This document shows, one piece after another, positions 25,607 to 34,044 of a stretch of DNA of 64,000 nt. The stretch is taken from the NCBI RefSeq assembly GCF_002355435.1, contig NZ_AP017313.1, positions 4,836,001 through 4,900,000 of the forward strand, read 5' to 3'. Below the pieces are notes generated by a model. The model was not told where the DNA came from, did no database searches, and saw nothing but the letters and a program-made list of their open reading frames with translations. Position numbers and translations under genes: made by a program. Positions within the stretch are counted from its first letter, which is position 1. Every line of letters begins with the position of its first letter. This stretch comes from Mucilaginibacter gotjawali (lineage in GTDB: Bacteria; Bacteroidota; Bacteroidia; Sphingobacteriales; Sphingobacteriaceae).

Positions 25607-26734
25607 TTACAATTTACTAAACCACCCTTTTTTCCAGAAAACAACCACCTGGATAATCCCGATGATGAGCATTCCTCCCAGGGCATAAAAATAGCCATGC
25701 GGGTTGTAAAGTTCGGGCAGGTTATCGGGCATTACCTTGTTGGTTACCGGGTCGACCCGCGAAAAATTCATGCCGTACACGCCGGCAATAAATGTAAGCG
25801 GGATAAAAATGACTGATATAATGGTGAGCACTTTCATGATCTCGTTCATACGATTGCTCACCATCGAAAGATAGATGTCCATAATGCTCGATGTGATCTC
25901 CTTATAGCCCTCCACCAGGTCCATAATCTGGATGCAATGGTCGTAGGCATCCTTCAAAAACATTTTTATTTCCGGGCTTATCAGCGGGCTTTCCGTGCGG
26001 AGCATATCGTTGATCTTGTCGCGCTCGGGCCAGCATGCGCGGCGCAAAACAATCAGGGTACGTTTAAGCTGCTGGGTTTCGTACATAATGCTTTTATCAG
26101 CATGATCATACAGGCGGTCTTCCACCTCGTCCAGTTGCTCGCCAAGCTGGGCTAATAATGCAAAATAACGGTCGAGTATAGTGTCGGTTAAAGCATAGCA
26201 CATGTAACCTGCCCCGGCGGTGCGGATAGCGCCTTTCCCGGCTGCCAGGCGGTTTTTTACGCCTTCAAAATGCTCTTTGTGCGTTTCCTCGAAGGTGATG
26301 ATGATATTATCCTTTACCAGGGCCGAAAACTGTAAATTGACAAGCTGGTAATCAATACTGAAACTGATCATCCGGCTTACGGCAAAAATATAGTCGTCAT
26401 AATCGTCAAATTTGGGGCGTTGATGTACGTTGGCAATATCCTCCAGCACCAGGGGGTTAATATTTAATATGGCGCCCACTTCTTCAATCAGGGTGGCATC
26501 GCCAAGCCCGCGCACCTGGATCCAATGGGTATGGTCGCTGCACTTTTTAAACTGGTCAAATATTACTTTAATGTCTTTTCCCTCGCTGCTTACCAATTCT
26601 TTCGCATTATAGGAGAAAATAGTGATTAAAGGTTTAAGGGCATCCTCGGGCGGTATCACCACACCGGGGCTTTCCCCTATCACGCCGGCCCTTCGCCGCG
26701 GGTTATATTGGATCCTTTTCAATGGTTTTTTCAT
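25607..26734 (-). CDS. corA: CorA family magnesium/cobalt transporter
   Basis: A 375-residue CorA channel for Mg2+ (also Co2+, Ni2+) in the inner membrane. The large N-terminal cytoplasmic domain (about 1-300) ends in a long helical stalk. Two C-terminal membrane helices follow, with the signature YGMNF (GMN at 321-323) after the first helix and a basic tail (WKKGWFSKL). Length and layout are normal. It precedes the GH106 gene on the same strand but is separated from it by a palindrome. No leader or Mg2+-sensing structure is recognised upstream. Confidence 0.94.
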   Translation of the reverse strand: MKKPLKRIQYNPRRRAGVIGESPGVVIPPEDALKPLITIFSYNAKELVSSEGKDIKVIFDQFKKCSDHTHWIQVRGLGDATLIEEVGAILNINPLVLEDIANVHQRPKFDDYDDYIFAVSRMISFSIDYQLVNLQFSALVKDNIIITFEETHKEHFEGVKNRLAAGKGAIRTAGAGYMCYALTDTILDRYFALLAQLGEQLDEVEDRLYDHADKSIMYETQQLKRTLIVLRRACWPERDKINDMLRTESPLISPEIKMFLKDAYDHCIQIMDLVEGYKEITSSIMDIYLSMVSNRMNEIMKVLTIISVIFIPLTFIAGVYGMNFSRVDPVTNKVMPDNLPELYNPHGYFYALGGMLIIGIIQVVVFWKKGWFSKL

Positions 26735-26989
26735 TTGGCGATTTTATGTTTATAAAATTGAAATGTAGGTTTTTTATTTCCATAATTTATCGATGCACAA
26801 TAAACTAAAGAAAAAACTTCTTGTAAAATGGCTGTCTTTTTTTTCAAATCATACACTAATTATATTAGCAAATTTTCCTTATATTTGTTTGATGCTGATG
26901 TTCATCCGCATCATAAATTTTCAACCGGGTTTCTTCGGTTGATCTTAAAAAAATAAAACATAAAAATTTTTCTAAAAATACCGGCGTTC

Positions 26990-27013
26990 AGAGACGCGAT
27001 GCATCGCGTCTCT
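26990..27013. repeat. Perfect 24-bp palindrome AGAGACGCGATG/CATCGCGTCTCT
   Basis: AGAGACGCGATG is followed directly by its exact reverse complement. The wording GAGACGCGAT..ATCGCGTCTC resembles a dispersed repeat known to me from many cyanobacterial and Bacteroidota genomes. It is intergenic and non-coding. Confidence 0.75.
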
Positions 27014-27098
27014 ACGTGTTGATTTTAAAAAACTGCGTTTCTGACTGATAGAAGCGGTTTTTCATCAGCGGGCATCAACAAAAAAGCCAAAATTGCCT

Positions 27099-27253
27099 GG
27101 TACCCAAAACGCGTTTTGCCTTCGGAATAGCCTGTTTTTATGGTACCCAAAACGCATTTTGCCTTCGGATCGGCCCTTTTTTTTGGTACCCAAAATGCGT
27201 TTTGCCTTCGGAATGGCCCGTTTTTGTGGTACCCAAAACGCGTTTTGGGTACC
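27099..27253. repeat. 43-bp tandem repeat array ending in a perfect 26-bp palindrome
   Basis: Units begin with GGTACCCAAAA at 27099, 27142, 27185 and 27228, spaced exactly 43 bp apart. Each full unit also contains TTTTGCCTTCGGA and ends in a T-rich tract. Units 1 and 4 contain the 14-bp dyad CAAAACGCGTTTTG, while units 2 and 3 each carry a single change in it. In the truncated fourth unit the dyad extends to a perfect 26-bp palindrome (GGTACCCAAAACG plus its complement, 27228-27253). Since 43 is not a multiple of three, no protein repeat is encoded. Confidence 0.9.
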
Positions 27254-27311
27254 AATTTTACCGGTTTATGGTTCCCCTGCCCCCTTTTTGCACATTAAAA
27301 CCCAATAAAAT

Positions 27312-28001
27312 ATGACAAATAACAACCTTAACCGCTTCGTTCCGGCCCGGATCACCCGCGCCGGGAAGGATTTTGACTACTGCCCGCTGGATGGTGACAT
27401 TCCCCTATTACAATTTATTAACACACATAGCAAAAGGGGCACCCTGCAGGCCAAAGATTACCTTACCAGCTACAGGGAATTTTTGATCTGGAGTCATGAG
27501 ATCAAGCTGATCGACGACGAAACCAGCGACATCCTGGAGCTGGAAGCCTACTGCTATGAAAGGGAAGCGGGCGGAATCCTCAACAAAGCCATTATAGCCC
27601 GCGGCAACTTTTACCTGCTGATTGATCATATTATGCATGATGAACCCGTGCCAGCGGCAATAATAAATGAATTGAACGACGCGAACGACGAAGCCAACAG
27701 GCACATACATTATGTGATGACGCCCTATGGCTTGAGGGAAGCATGGCGCAGCCCGCAGGAAGAACTGGCTTTCCCGCTATGGATCATTACAAAAAGCGCT
27801 TTGAAATTTTTAACGTCGGCGGAGGTGAAATATATTAAGAGATGCCATTGCGGGCACTTTTACCTGGATACTACCAAAAACCGCAACAGGCGGTATTGCA
27901 ACCCGCTTACCTGCGGTAAGATCCGCCGGTCGAAAAAATATTTGGAGAGATTGAGGAGCCGCCAATTTGAAGATTTGGCAATTCGAAAATTTGAAGATTA
28001 A
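27312..28001 (+). CDS. ABATE/CGNR zinc-finger-type putative regulator
   Basis: A 229-residue protein. The N-terminal ~150 residues fit the ABATE stress-response domain. The C-terminus is a CGNR-type zinc finger: RCHCGHFYLDTTKNRNRRYC followed by NPLTCGKIRRSKKY. The zinc-binding cysteines (CxC and CxxxxxC) are kept, but the signature CGNR reads CGKI here. Such proteins are thought to bind DNA. Its 3' end converges on metK with a shared hairpin terminator, and upstream lies the 43-bp array, only 58 bp from its ATG. Confidence 0.82.
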   Translation: MTNNNLNRFVPARITRAGKDFDYCPLDGDIPLLQFINTHSKRGTLQAKDYLTSYREFLIWSHEIKLIDDETSDILELEAYCYEREAGGILNKAIIARGNFYLLIDHIMHDEPVPAAIINELNDANDEANRHIHYVMTPYGLREAWRSPQEELAFPLWIITKSALKFLTSAEVKYIKRCHCGHFYLDTTKNRNRRYCNPLTCGKIRRSKKYLERLRSRQFEDLAIRKFED

Positions 28002-28006
28002 AAAAA

Positions 28007-28054
28007 TGCCGATTCAAAAATTGAAAATTAATTTTCAAAATCTTCAAATCGGCA
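28007..28054. terminator. Bidirectional terminator between CGNR-like gene and metK
   Basis: TGCCGATT (28007-28014) pairs with AATCGGCA (28047-28054). Inside it TGAAAATTAATTTTCA (28022-28037) is itself a perfect palindrome. A-runs on the left and T-runs on the right fit termination in both directions between two convergent genes. Confidence 0.7.
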
Positions 28055-28067
28055 CATTTTCAGATTA

Positions 28068-29318
28068 CTACAACCCAAAAGCCGCCTTCACTTTATCTAC
28101 ATAATCCAGTTTCTCCCAGGTAAACAGTTCCACTTCTTTGGTTACCACGGTACCTTCGGGGCTTACAAAAGTTTTGGTTACTACTTTGCTTGGTTTGCCA
28201 AAGTGGCCGTAGGCAGCAGTTTCGCTGTAAATAGGGTTACGCAGTTTAAAGCGGGTTTCAATGGCGTAAGGGGTCATGTTAAATATTGCCTCTACTTTTT
28301 TGGCGATATCGCCGTCGTGCAGGCCAACTTTACCTGTTCCGTAAGTGTTTACATAGATACCCATAGGCTGTGCAACGCCGATAGCGTAAGATACTTGTAC
28401 CAGTACTTCATCGCAAACGCCGGCAGCAACCAGGTTTTTGGCAATATGGCGGGTAGCATAAGCTGCAGAACGGTCAACTTTCGAAGGGTCTTTACCTGAA
28501 AACGCGCCGCCGCCATGTGCGCCTTTGCCGCCATAGGTATCCACAATAATCTTGCGGCCTGTTAAGCCTGAATCGCCGTGCGGGCCGCCGATCACAAACT
28601 TGCCGGTTGGGTTAATATGGTATTTAATGCCATCGCCAAAGAAATGGGCATATTTTGGATACTTAGCTTTTACCCTCGGGATGAGGATGCTGATGATATC
28701 ATCATTGATCTTTTTCAGCATCGCAACTTCTTCGTCAAAATCATCATGCTGGGTGGAGATCACAATGGCATCAATCCTTACCGGTTTGTTGTCATCATCA
28801 TACTCCAGTGTAACCTGCGATTTTGCATCAGGGCGAAGGTATTTAATACCGGTATTCTCGCGGCGGATAGCAGCCAGTTCAATTAATAGTGCATGGGCAA
28901 TATCCAGTGCCAGCGGCATATAGTTGTCGGTTTCAACAGTAGCATAACCAAACATCATCCCCTGGTCGCCAGCGCCCTGCTCTTCTTTTGCAGAACGGTC
29001 GACACCCTGGTTGATATCCGGTGATTGCTCATGAATAGCGGAAAGCACCGCGCATGAGTTACCATCAAACATATATTCGCCTTTGGTATAGCCGATCTTA
29101 TTGATTACCTCGCGGGCAATTTTTTGAACATCAAGATAAGCCTTTGATTTTACTTCGCCGGCCAAAACAACCAGCCCGGTAGTAACCAGGGTTTCGCAGG
29201 CCACTTTCGACTCAGGGTCGAAGGCTAAAAACTGATCAATTAATGCATCCGATATCTGGTCGGCAACTTTATCCGGATGTCCTTCTGATACGGATTCTGA
29301 GGTAAATAAGTATGACAT
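28068..29318 (-). CDS. metK: S-adenosylmethionine synthetase
   Basis: A 416-residue methionine adenosyltransferase that makes SAM from methionine and ATP in the cytosol. The start MSYLFTSESVSEGHPDKVADQISD holds the ATP-binding GHPDK motif. The methionine-binding loop lies near DQGMMFGYAT, and the P-loop-like GGGAFSGKDPSKVDRS is present. Length is slightly above the E. coli enzyme (384), as is usual in Bacteroidota. No SAM riboswitch is recognised upstream. It supplies the methyl donor for the many methyltransferases in the cell. Confidence 0.98.
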   Translation of the reverse strand: MSYLFTSESVSEGHPDKVADQISDALIDQFLAFDPESKVACETLVTTGLVVLAGEVKSKAYLDVQKIAREVINKIGYTKGEYMFDGNSCAVLSAIHEQSPDINQGVDRSAKEEQGAGDQGMMFGYATVETDNYMPLALDIAHALLIELAAIRRENTGIKYLRPDAKSQVTLEYDDDNKPVRIDAIVISTQHDDFDEEVAMLKKINDDIISILIPRVKAKYPKYAHFFGDGIKYHINPTGKFVIGGPHGDSGLTGRKIIVDTYGGKGAHGGGAFSGKDPSKVDRSAAYATRHIAKNLVAAGVCDEVLVQVSYAIGVAQPMGIYVNTYGTGKVGLHDGDIAKKVEAIFNMTPYAIETRFKLRNPIYSETAAYGHFGKPSKVVTKTFVSPEGTVVTKEVELFTWEKLDYVDKVKAAFGL

Positions 29319-29624
29319 AAATTTTTTTTGGATAAATTTTAACTTAACAGCAATAAGGTTCGTTTCACGGTGCCTCTGCCAAATTTTTTATTTAAACGTA
29401 AAAATGAAGAATAATGATTTAAGGGGATTGTAGTAAAAAGAAGCATGGTTTTAGCACTTTTTTACGTGGTTGCAATCCAGACCGCTGTATTTTCCGTTAC
29501 CTGTATTAAGGCATTAGAATTTGGAACGGTACAATTAAATCAGTCCACATTCAGGCCGCTAAATTAAAACAATTTTTACAAAGCCGAAAATACATTTACT
29601 TTTGGCGCCAGAAAATATATTTAG
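29319..29624. other. Divergent gap between metK and the lipid kinase gene
   Basis: This 306-bp gap has a putative -7 element for the lipid kinase (29597-29604) at its right end. I see no RNA gene, riboswitch, ORF or repeat in the rest. Confidence 0.5.
29597..29604 (+). promoter_or_regulatory. -7 promoter element of the lipid kinase gene
   Basis: TACTTTTG (TAnnTTTG) ends 20 nt before the TTG start codon at 29625. A T-run replaces a clear -33 TTG. Confidence 0.5.
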
Positions 29625-30515
29625 TTGAAAGGGAAAGCGTTATTTATTATAAACCCGATATCGGGCGGGAAGAAAAAGGAAGGGGTTCCTGAACTGATAG
29701 AAAAACATCTTGATGCAAATGCATTAACGCCTGTTATTCTTTTTAGCGACAGTGTTTCGCATGCCAGGGAAATAGCCCGGGATGCGGTAAACAAATTCGA
29801 GATGGTAGTGGCCGTTGGCGGCGACGGAACGGTGAATGAAGTAGCCTCGGCAATAGTGGGTACCGATATGAAGTTAGGCATTGTGCCATTCGGGTCAGGG
29901 AACGGTTTATCCCGGTTTCTGCAAATCCCTATGGACCCTGTAAAAGCTATTCAAACACTCAACGCAGGCCATGTAGAAGTAATTGATTCAGCAACCCTTA
30001 ACGGAAAGCCGTTTTTTAATATGGCAGGTATGGGTTTTGATGCGCACATTGCCGAAGTATTTTCTCACAACAAAAAACGGGGCTTTATCACCTACATCAA
30101 GTCTTCGTTTGAAGAGTTCAATAAATATAAACCGGAATTATATAAAATAAATATCGACGGTAAAACCTATGACCGGAAATCGTTTATGCTGAGTTTTGCA
30201 AATTCCTCGCAATATGGTAACGATGCCCACATCTCACCATGTGCCTCCGTTCAGGACGGGTTACTGGATATTTGCATGATCGATCAATTTTCAATCTGGC
30301 GGTTGCCTGAAATGGGTTTGCGGATGATGAACAAAACCGCAGATAAGACGAAGTTTGTGGAGATTATCAGGGGAAAACGGATCCATATTACACGTGTTGC
30401 CCCGGGCCCTGTTCATCTTGACGGTGAGCCACGTACAGAAGGCGCCGAAGTTACCATTGAAATTGTACCCGCATCTTTAAAGGTGATTACGGGTGTTGAT
30501 TATAAAAAAGGCTGA
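29625..30515 (+). CDS. Diacylglycerol kinase-type lipid kinase (TTG start)
   Basis: A 296-residue DAGK-catalytic-domain lipid kinase (YegS/BmrU-like). The ATP-binding GGDGTVNEVAS lies at 65-75 and PFGSGNGLSR at 88-97. The N-terminus KALFIINPISGGKKK matches the family start exactly. The lipid substrate may be diacylglycerol, ceramide or another lipid and cannot be fixed here. The initiation codon must be TTG, because an in-frame TAG ends at 29624, directly before it, and the next ATG (codon 60) would cut into the ATP-binding region. Confidence 0.92.
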   Translation: MKGKALFIINPISGGKKKEGVPELIEKHLDANALTPVILFSDSVSHAREIARDAVNKFEMVVAVGGDGTVNEVASAIVGTDMKLGIVPFGSGNGLSRFLQIPMDPVKAIQTLNAGHVEVIDSATLNGKPFFNMAGMGFDAHIAEVFSHNKKRGFITYIKSSFEEFNKYKPELYKINIDGKTYDRKSFMLSFANSSQYGNDAHISPCASVQDGLLDICMIDQFSIWRLPEMGLRMMNKTADKTKFVEIIRGKRIHITRVAPGPVHLDGEPRTEGAEVTIEIVPASLKVITGVDYKKG

Positions 30516-30612
30516 AGTCCGGAGTCTGGAGTCTAAAGTCAGATTTATCTTTGTCTCTATCTCTCGAAAACCCGACTCAAGACTTTCGACTTAAGACTAA
30601 CGACTTAGAAAA

Positions 30613-30948
30613 ATGTCAAAAAAAAATTTCACAGGGGTAGTTTATTCAACCGACCCGGGGTTCCGGTACCAGGAAGAAGGCGGCCAGCCAGCGGCTACCC
30701 TGCCACCACAGCAGCAAAATCTTAAAATATTCCTCGACCGCAAGGGCGGCGGTAAACTGGTTACCCGCGTAACCGGGTTTATTGGTGCCGATGACGACCT
30801 GGAAACCCTCGGCAAAAAATTAAAATCCAAATGCGGCGCCGGCGGCGCGGCCAAAGATGGCGAGATCTTGGTGCAGGGCGATTTCAGGGAAAAGGTTTTA
30901 GCCATGCTGGTGGCTGATGGTTATAAGGCGAAGAAAGCGGGGGGATAG
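30613..30948 (+). CDS. SUI1/YciH family translation initiation factor
   Basis: A 111-residue protein with a C-terminal SUI1 domain (about 35-108: KIFLDRKGGGKLVTRVTGF, then KLKSKCGAGGAAKDGEILVQ and GDFREKVLAMLVADGYKAKK). It is the bacterial relative of eukaryotic eIF1 and is proposed to act in start-site fidelity. Length is typical of YciH (~108). It follows the lipid kinase gene by ~97 bp on the same strand. The gap carries reiterated GTCxGGAGTC-like sequence. Confidence 0.92.
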   Translation: MSKKNFTGVVYSTDPGFRYQEEGGQPAATLPPQQQNLKIFLDRKGGGKLVTRVTGFIGADDDLETLGKKLKSKCGAGGAAKDGEILVQGDFREKVLAMLVADGYKAKKAGG

Positions 30949-31168
30949 TTGATTAGTTAATCAGAGGTTAGAGATTAGTTAAAAAAAACTATAATATCTC
31001 GCGGGCTATTCCGGTTGCGTCTGTCTTCGGACTTTACTGACTTTTCGGACTTTCGGACTACATCAACCGCTAACCTTAGTGTATCGAACTAAATAAATAA
31101 ATATCTATATATCAATTATTTATATAGTGTGTAAAACATACATTATGTAAAAAAATATGTTATTTTAC

Positions 31169-31200
31169 TTGTTTCTTAGTGTTTAAAACCGGTATTTTTG
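31169..31200 (+). promoter_or_regulatory. Promoter of pckA (fixes its start codon)
   Basis: TTG (31169-31171), 21 nt, then TATTTTTG (31193-31200) match the Bacteroidota consensus. The predicted start point near 31204 lies inside the in-frame extension from a GTG at 31179. This argues that translation starts at the ATG at 31224. Confidence 0.7.
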
Positions 31201-31223
31201 CGCCGACCAATTTATCTGTTTTC

Positions 31224-32828
31224 ATGAGAAACCGTACTACCCATGTACCTGATTTGAGCTATTTCGGACTCGACCAGGCAAAGCACATCTATTACCAGTT
31301 AACTCCCTCCGAACTTATTGAAGAGGCCTTAAAAAGAAACGAAGGCGTTTTAACCGATAACGGCGCCCTTGCCATCGACACGGGCGAATTTACCGGGCGC
31401 TCACCCAAAGACCGTTTTATTGTTGAAGATGACCTTACACGCGACACTGTATGGTGGGGCAAAGTGAACTTTAAATTTGACAGCGCCAAATTTGACACCC
31501 TGCTGCAAAAAGTTTGCGACTACCTTTCACAACGGGATATATTTGTACGCGATTGTTGTGCCTGTGCAAACGAAAAATATCATATTGATATACGAGTGAT
31601 TACCGAAACAGCTTATCAAAACCTATTTTCGCACCATTTATTCATTCGCCCCGAGGTAATTAACGCACTTTTACCTCCGGAGTGGACAATCATTGCGGCG
31701 CCTGGCTTTATCGCCAACCCCGAAGTAGACGGTACCCGCCAGCATAATTTCTCAATTATCAATTTTAGCCGGAAGATCGTCCTCATCGGCGGTACCGGCT
31801 ATACCGGCGAAATCAAAAAAGCAATATTTTCGGTGCTGAACTTTATTCTCCCGCTGCAAAAGAAGGTGCTTGCCATGCATTGCGCAGCCAATACGGGCGC
31901 AAAAGGCGATACGGCGATATTTTTCGGCTTATCAGGTACCGGCAAAACTACCCTATCAGCCGACCCGGAACGCAGCCTGATCGGCGATGACGAACATGGC
32001 TGGAGCGATTATACCATTTTTAACTTTGAAGGTGGCTGCTACGCAAAATGCGCCGACCTTACTGCTGAAAAAGAGCCTCAGATATTTAAAGCGATCCAAT
32101 TTGGCGCCCTGCTTGAAAATATCAATTTTATAAAGGGCACCCGGATGGTGAACTTTTCAAACATCGATAAAACGGAGAATACCCGGGTAGCCTATCCGTT
32201 GAATTATATCAATAACGCGGTAACACCTTCTATAGGGGCCTCCCCAAAAAATATATTCTTTTTAACTGCCGACGCGTTCGGGGTTTTGCCGCCCATATCA
32301 AAACTTACCCCAGAGCAGGCCATGTACCATTTTATTTCGGGGTACACCGCAAAGGTTGCCGGTACCGAAACAGGCATCACCGAACCAAAAGTCACTTTCT
32401 CTGCCTGTTTTGGCGAGGCTTTCCTTCCTTTAAACCCGGTAACCTACGCCAACCTGCTTGGTCAGAAAATAAAAGATCACCATGTAAATGTGTGGCTTGT
32501 AAACACCGGCTGGTCGGGCGGGCCGTACGGAACCGGTAAGCGGATCAAACTTAAATACACCCGCGCTATGATTACCGCCGCCCTCAACGGCGAACTTTGT
32601 AATGCACAATATACCGAACACCCTATATTCAACCTAAGAATGCCGATCAGCTGCCCGAATGTGCCCGATCAGCTGCTCGATCCAAAAAATACATGGTCAA
32701 ACACGGAAAATTATGATGAAAAAGCCCATTATTTAGCGATTGCCTTTAACAAGAATTTTGAACAATACGCCAGTTTAAGCAATTTAGCCGTATCAGAAGC
32801 GGGCCCGAATGTGCCGGTGCAATTTTAG
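31224..32828 (+). CDS. pckA: Phosphoenolpyruvate carboxykinase (ATP)
   Basis: A 534-residue ATP-dependent PEP carboxykinase, which converts oxaloacetate and ATP to PEP, CO2 and ADP for gluconeogenesis. The kinase P-loop is GLSGTGKTTLS (about 235-245). The substrate and metal-binding regions GRSPKDRF and EGGCYAK, and NTGWSGGPYGTGKRI near the C-terminus, are all present. Length matches the family (~530-540). The ATG at 31224 is preferred over a GTG at 31179 because a well-formed promoter overlaps the extension and MRNRTTHVPDL fits the usual N-terminus. Confidence 0.97.
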   Translation: MRNRTTHVPDLSYFGLDQAKHIYYQLTPSELIEEALKRNEGVLTDNGALAIDTGEFTGRSPKDRFIVEDDLTRDTVWWGKVNFKFDSAKFDTLLQKVCDYLSQRDIFVRDCCACANEKYHIDIRVITETAYQNLFSHHLFIRPEVINALLPPEWTIIAAPGFIANPEVDGTRQHNFSIINFSRKIVLIGGTGYTGEIKKAIFSVLNFILPLQKKVLAMHCAANTGAKGDTAIFFGLSGTGKTTLSADPERSLIGDDEHGWSDYTIFNFEGGCYAKCADLTAEKEPQIFKAIQFGALLENINFIKGTRMVNFSNIDKTENTRVAYPLNYINNAVTPSIGASPKNIFFLTADAFGVLPPISKLTPEQAMYHFISGYTAKVAGTETGITEPKVTFSACFGEAFLPLNPVTYANLLGQKIKDHHVNVWLVNTGWSGGPYGTGKRIKLKYTRAMITAALNGELCNAQYTEHPIFNLRMPISCPNVPDQLLDPKNTWSNTENYDEKAHYLAIAFNKNFEQYASLSNLAVSEAGPNVPVQF

Positions 32829-33019
32829 TAACATAATTTTTATAGGTTATTACTTGCTATTATTAAAAAAATAGGTTTTATTGTAAAAAATTGCATTGGT
32901 AAAATACGATTCATAAATTCTGTTACGTTAAGTATCCACCCTGTATACTAACCGTATAAAGTTTTTATTAAAAAACAGTAAAGAATAATTTAAATAGTTT
33001 TTTTAATTCATTAAAATTC

Positions 33020-33027
33020 TATTTTTG
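33020..33027 (+). promoter_or_regulatory. -7 promoter element of the exbB-tonB cluster
   Basis: TATTTTTG (TAnnTTTG) ends 73 nt before the exbB ATG, in the very AT-rich 272-bp gap after pckA. No precise -33 TTG is seen. It probably drives exbB-exbD-exbD-tonB and the genes behind them. Confidence 0.5.
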
Positions 33028-33100
33028 TTATTCGCTTAATATATGCGCATTTAACAAACTTATATTCATAAACTAAAAACTAAAACTAAAAACTAAAGTA

Positions 33101-33934
33101 ATGGCAAACGCACCAACAAAACCAACTACTCCTGTTAAAAAAGAAAGCGCAAGTGCTTCAGGCTTGTTTGCAACGCTTACTATTCCTATTTGTATAGCTG
33201 TTGCAATATTAATATACATCTTTATACTGGGAGATCCGAGCCATTTTGCAGGAGGTGACACTTCAGCAGAGCCTACAGATTATTATGGTACCGTACACAG
33301 AGGGGGAACTATCGTACCGCTGATCATGTCGTACCTGTTAATTGTAATTACATTCTCTATCGAACGTTTTGTGGTTATCGGCAAAGCATCTGGTACAAGC
33401 AATGTTGATTCATTTGTACGTAAAATACAAAGCTTCCTGAATGCAGGTAACATTGATGCTGCTAATGCAGAATGCGACAAACAAAAAGGTTCAGTAGCTA
33501 ACGTAATCAAATCAGGCTTGAAGAAATACAAGGAAATGGAACTTGAACCAGGACTTGATGTTGACCAGAAAACTTTGGCTATCCAGAAAGACATCGAAGA
33601 AGCTACTTCACTGGAAATGCCAATGCTTGAGCAAAACCTTACCGTTATTGCTACCCTGGTATCTATCGGTACATTAACCGGTCTGTTAGGAACGGTTGTG
33701 GGTATGATCAAGGCGTTTAAAACTTTGGCTTCATCAGGTGCTCCAAATACTACTGAATTGTCAACTTCTATCTCTGAAGCGTTGATCAACACTGCATTGG
33801 GTATCAGCACATCTGCTATCTCAATCATCATGTACAACGTGTTTACTTCAAAAATTGACAAGCTGACTTACGCTATCGATGAAACCGGCTTCAGCATTGT
33901 ACAAACATTTGCTGCATCGCACAAAAATAAGTAA
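33101..33934 (+). CDS. exbB: MotA/TolQ/ExbB proton channel protein
   Basis: A 277-residue inner-membrane protein that forms the proton channel powering TonB. A first helix lies at ~23-42, a second near 66-84, and the channel helices at ~180-205 and ~230-255 (LVSIGTLTGLLGTVVGMIKAF, ISEALINTALGISTSAI). The cytoplasmic loop (about 90-175) is typical of the family. The extra N-terminal helix and Ala/Pro/Lys-rich lead are common in Bacteroidota ExbB. Two exbD genes and tonB follow on the same strand. Confidence 0.93.
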   Translation: MANAPTKPTTPVKKESASASGLFATLTIPICIAVAILIYIFILGDPSHFAGGDTSAEPTDYYGTVHRGGTIVPLIMSYLLIVITFSIERFVVIGKASGTSNVDSFVRKIQSFLNAGNIDAANAECDKQKGSVANVIKSGLKKYKEMELEPGLDVDQKTLAIQKDIEEATSLEMPMLEQNLTVIATLVSIGTLTGLLGTVVGMIKAFKTLASSGAPNTTELSTSISEALINTALGISTSAISIIMYNVFTSKIDKLTYAIDETGFSIVQTFAASHKNK

Positions 33935-34044
33935 AGGCCCGCTATTGCTTAGTTTTCACCCTGTTTAATTGCCGCTGCACTGGCTGCAATTAAACGGGGG
34001 TAGTATAATTCACTTATACATTATATATTTAAAAATTAACAATT

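Larger units (their letters stand above)
26735..27311. other. 577-bp intergenic region holding a palindrome and a tandem array
   Basis: This gap separates the divergent corA and CGNR-like genes. It contains an AT-rich stretch, a perfect 24-bp palindrome (26990-27013), and the 43-bp tandem array with its terminal palindrome (27099-27253). I see no credible gene: ORFs that span the array have no coding signature. Confidence 0.7.

Noticed and set aside
27099..27253. Possible mini-CRISPR
   Set aside because: Units are contiguous without variable spacers, the repeats contain a palindrome of a different type, and no cas genes are in the window.
27025..27255. 76-codon minus-strand frame over the 43-bp array, with repeated peptide words
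   Set aside because: The 43-bp period is not a multiple of three, so the frame shifts at every unit; the repeated words are a by-product of the DNA repeat, not a protein repeat.
29319..29400. SAM riboswitch upstream of metK
   Set aside because: I looked for conserved stems and K-turn-like sequence and found none; the leader is short and AT-rich.
33283..33861. 192-codon open frame on the minus strand
   Set aside because: It lies wholly antisense to exbB, whose channel helices and operon context are clear. The reverse frame has no domain signature and is a codon-bias shadow.
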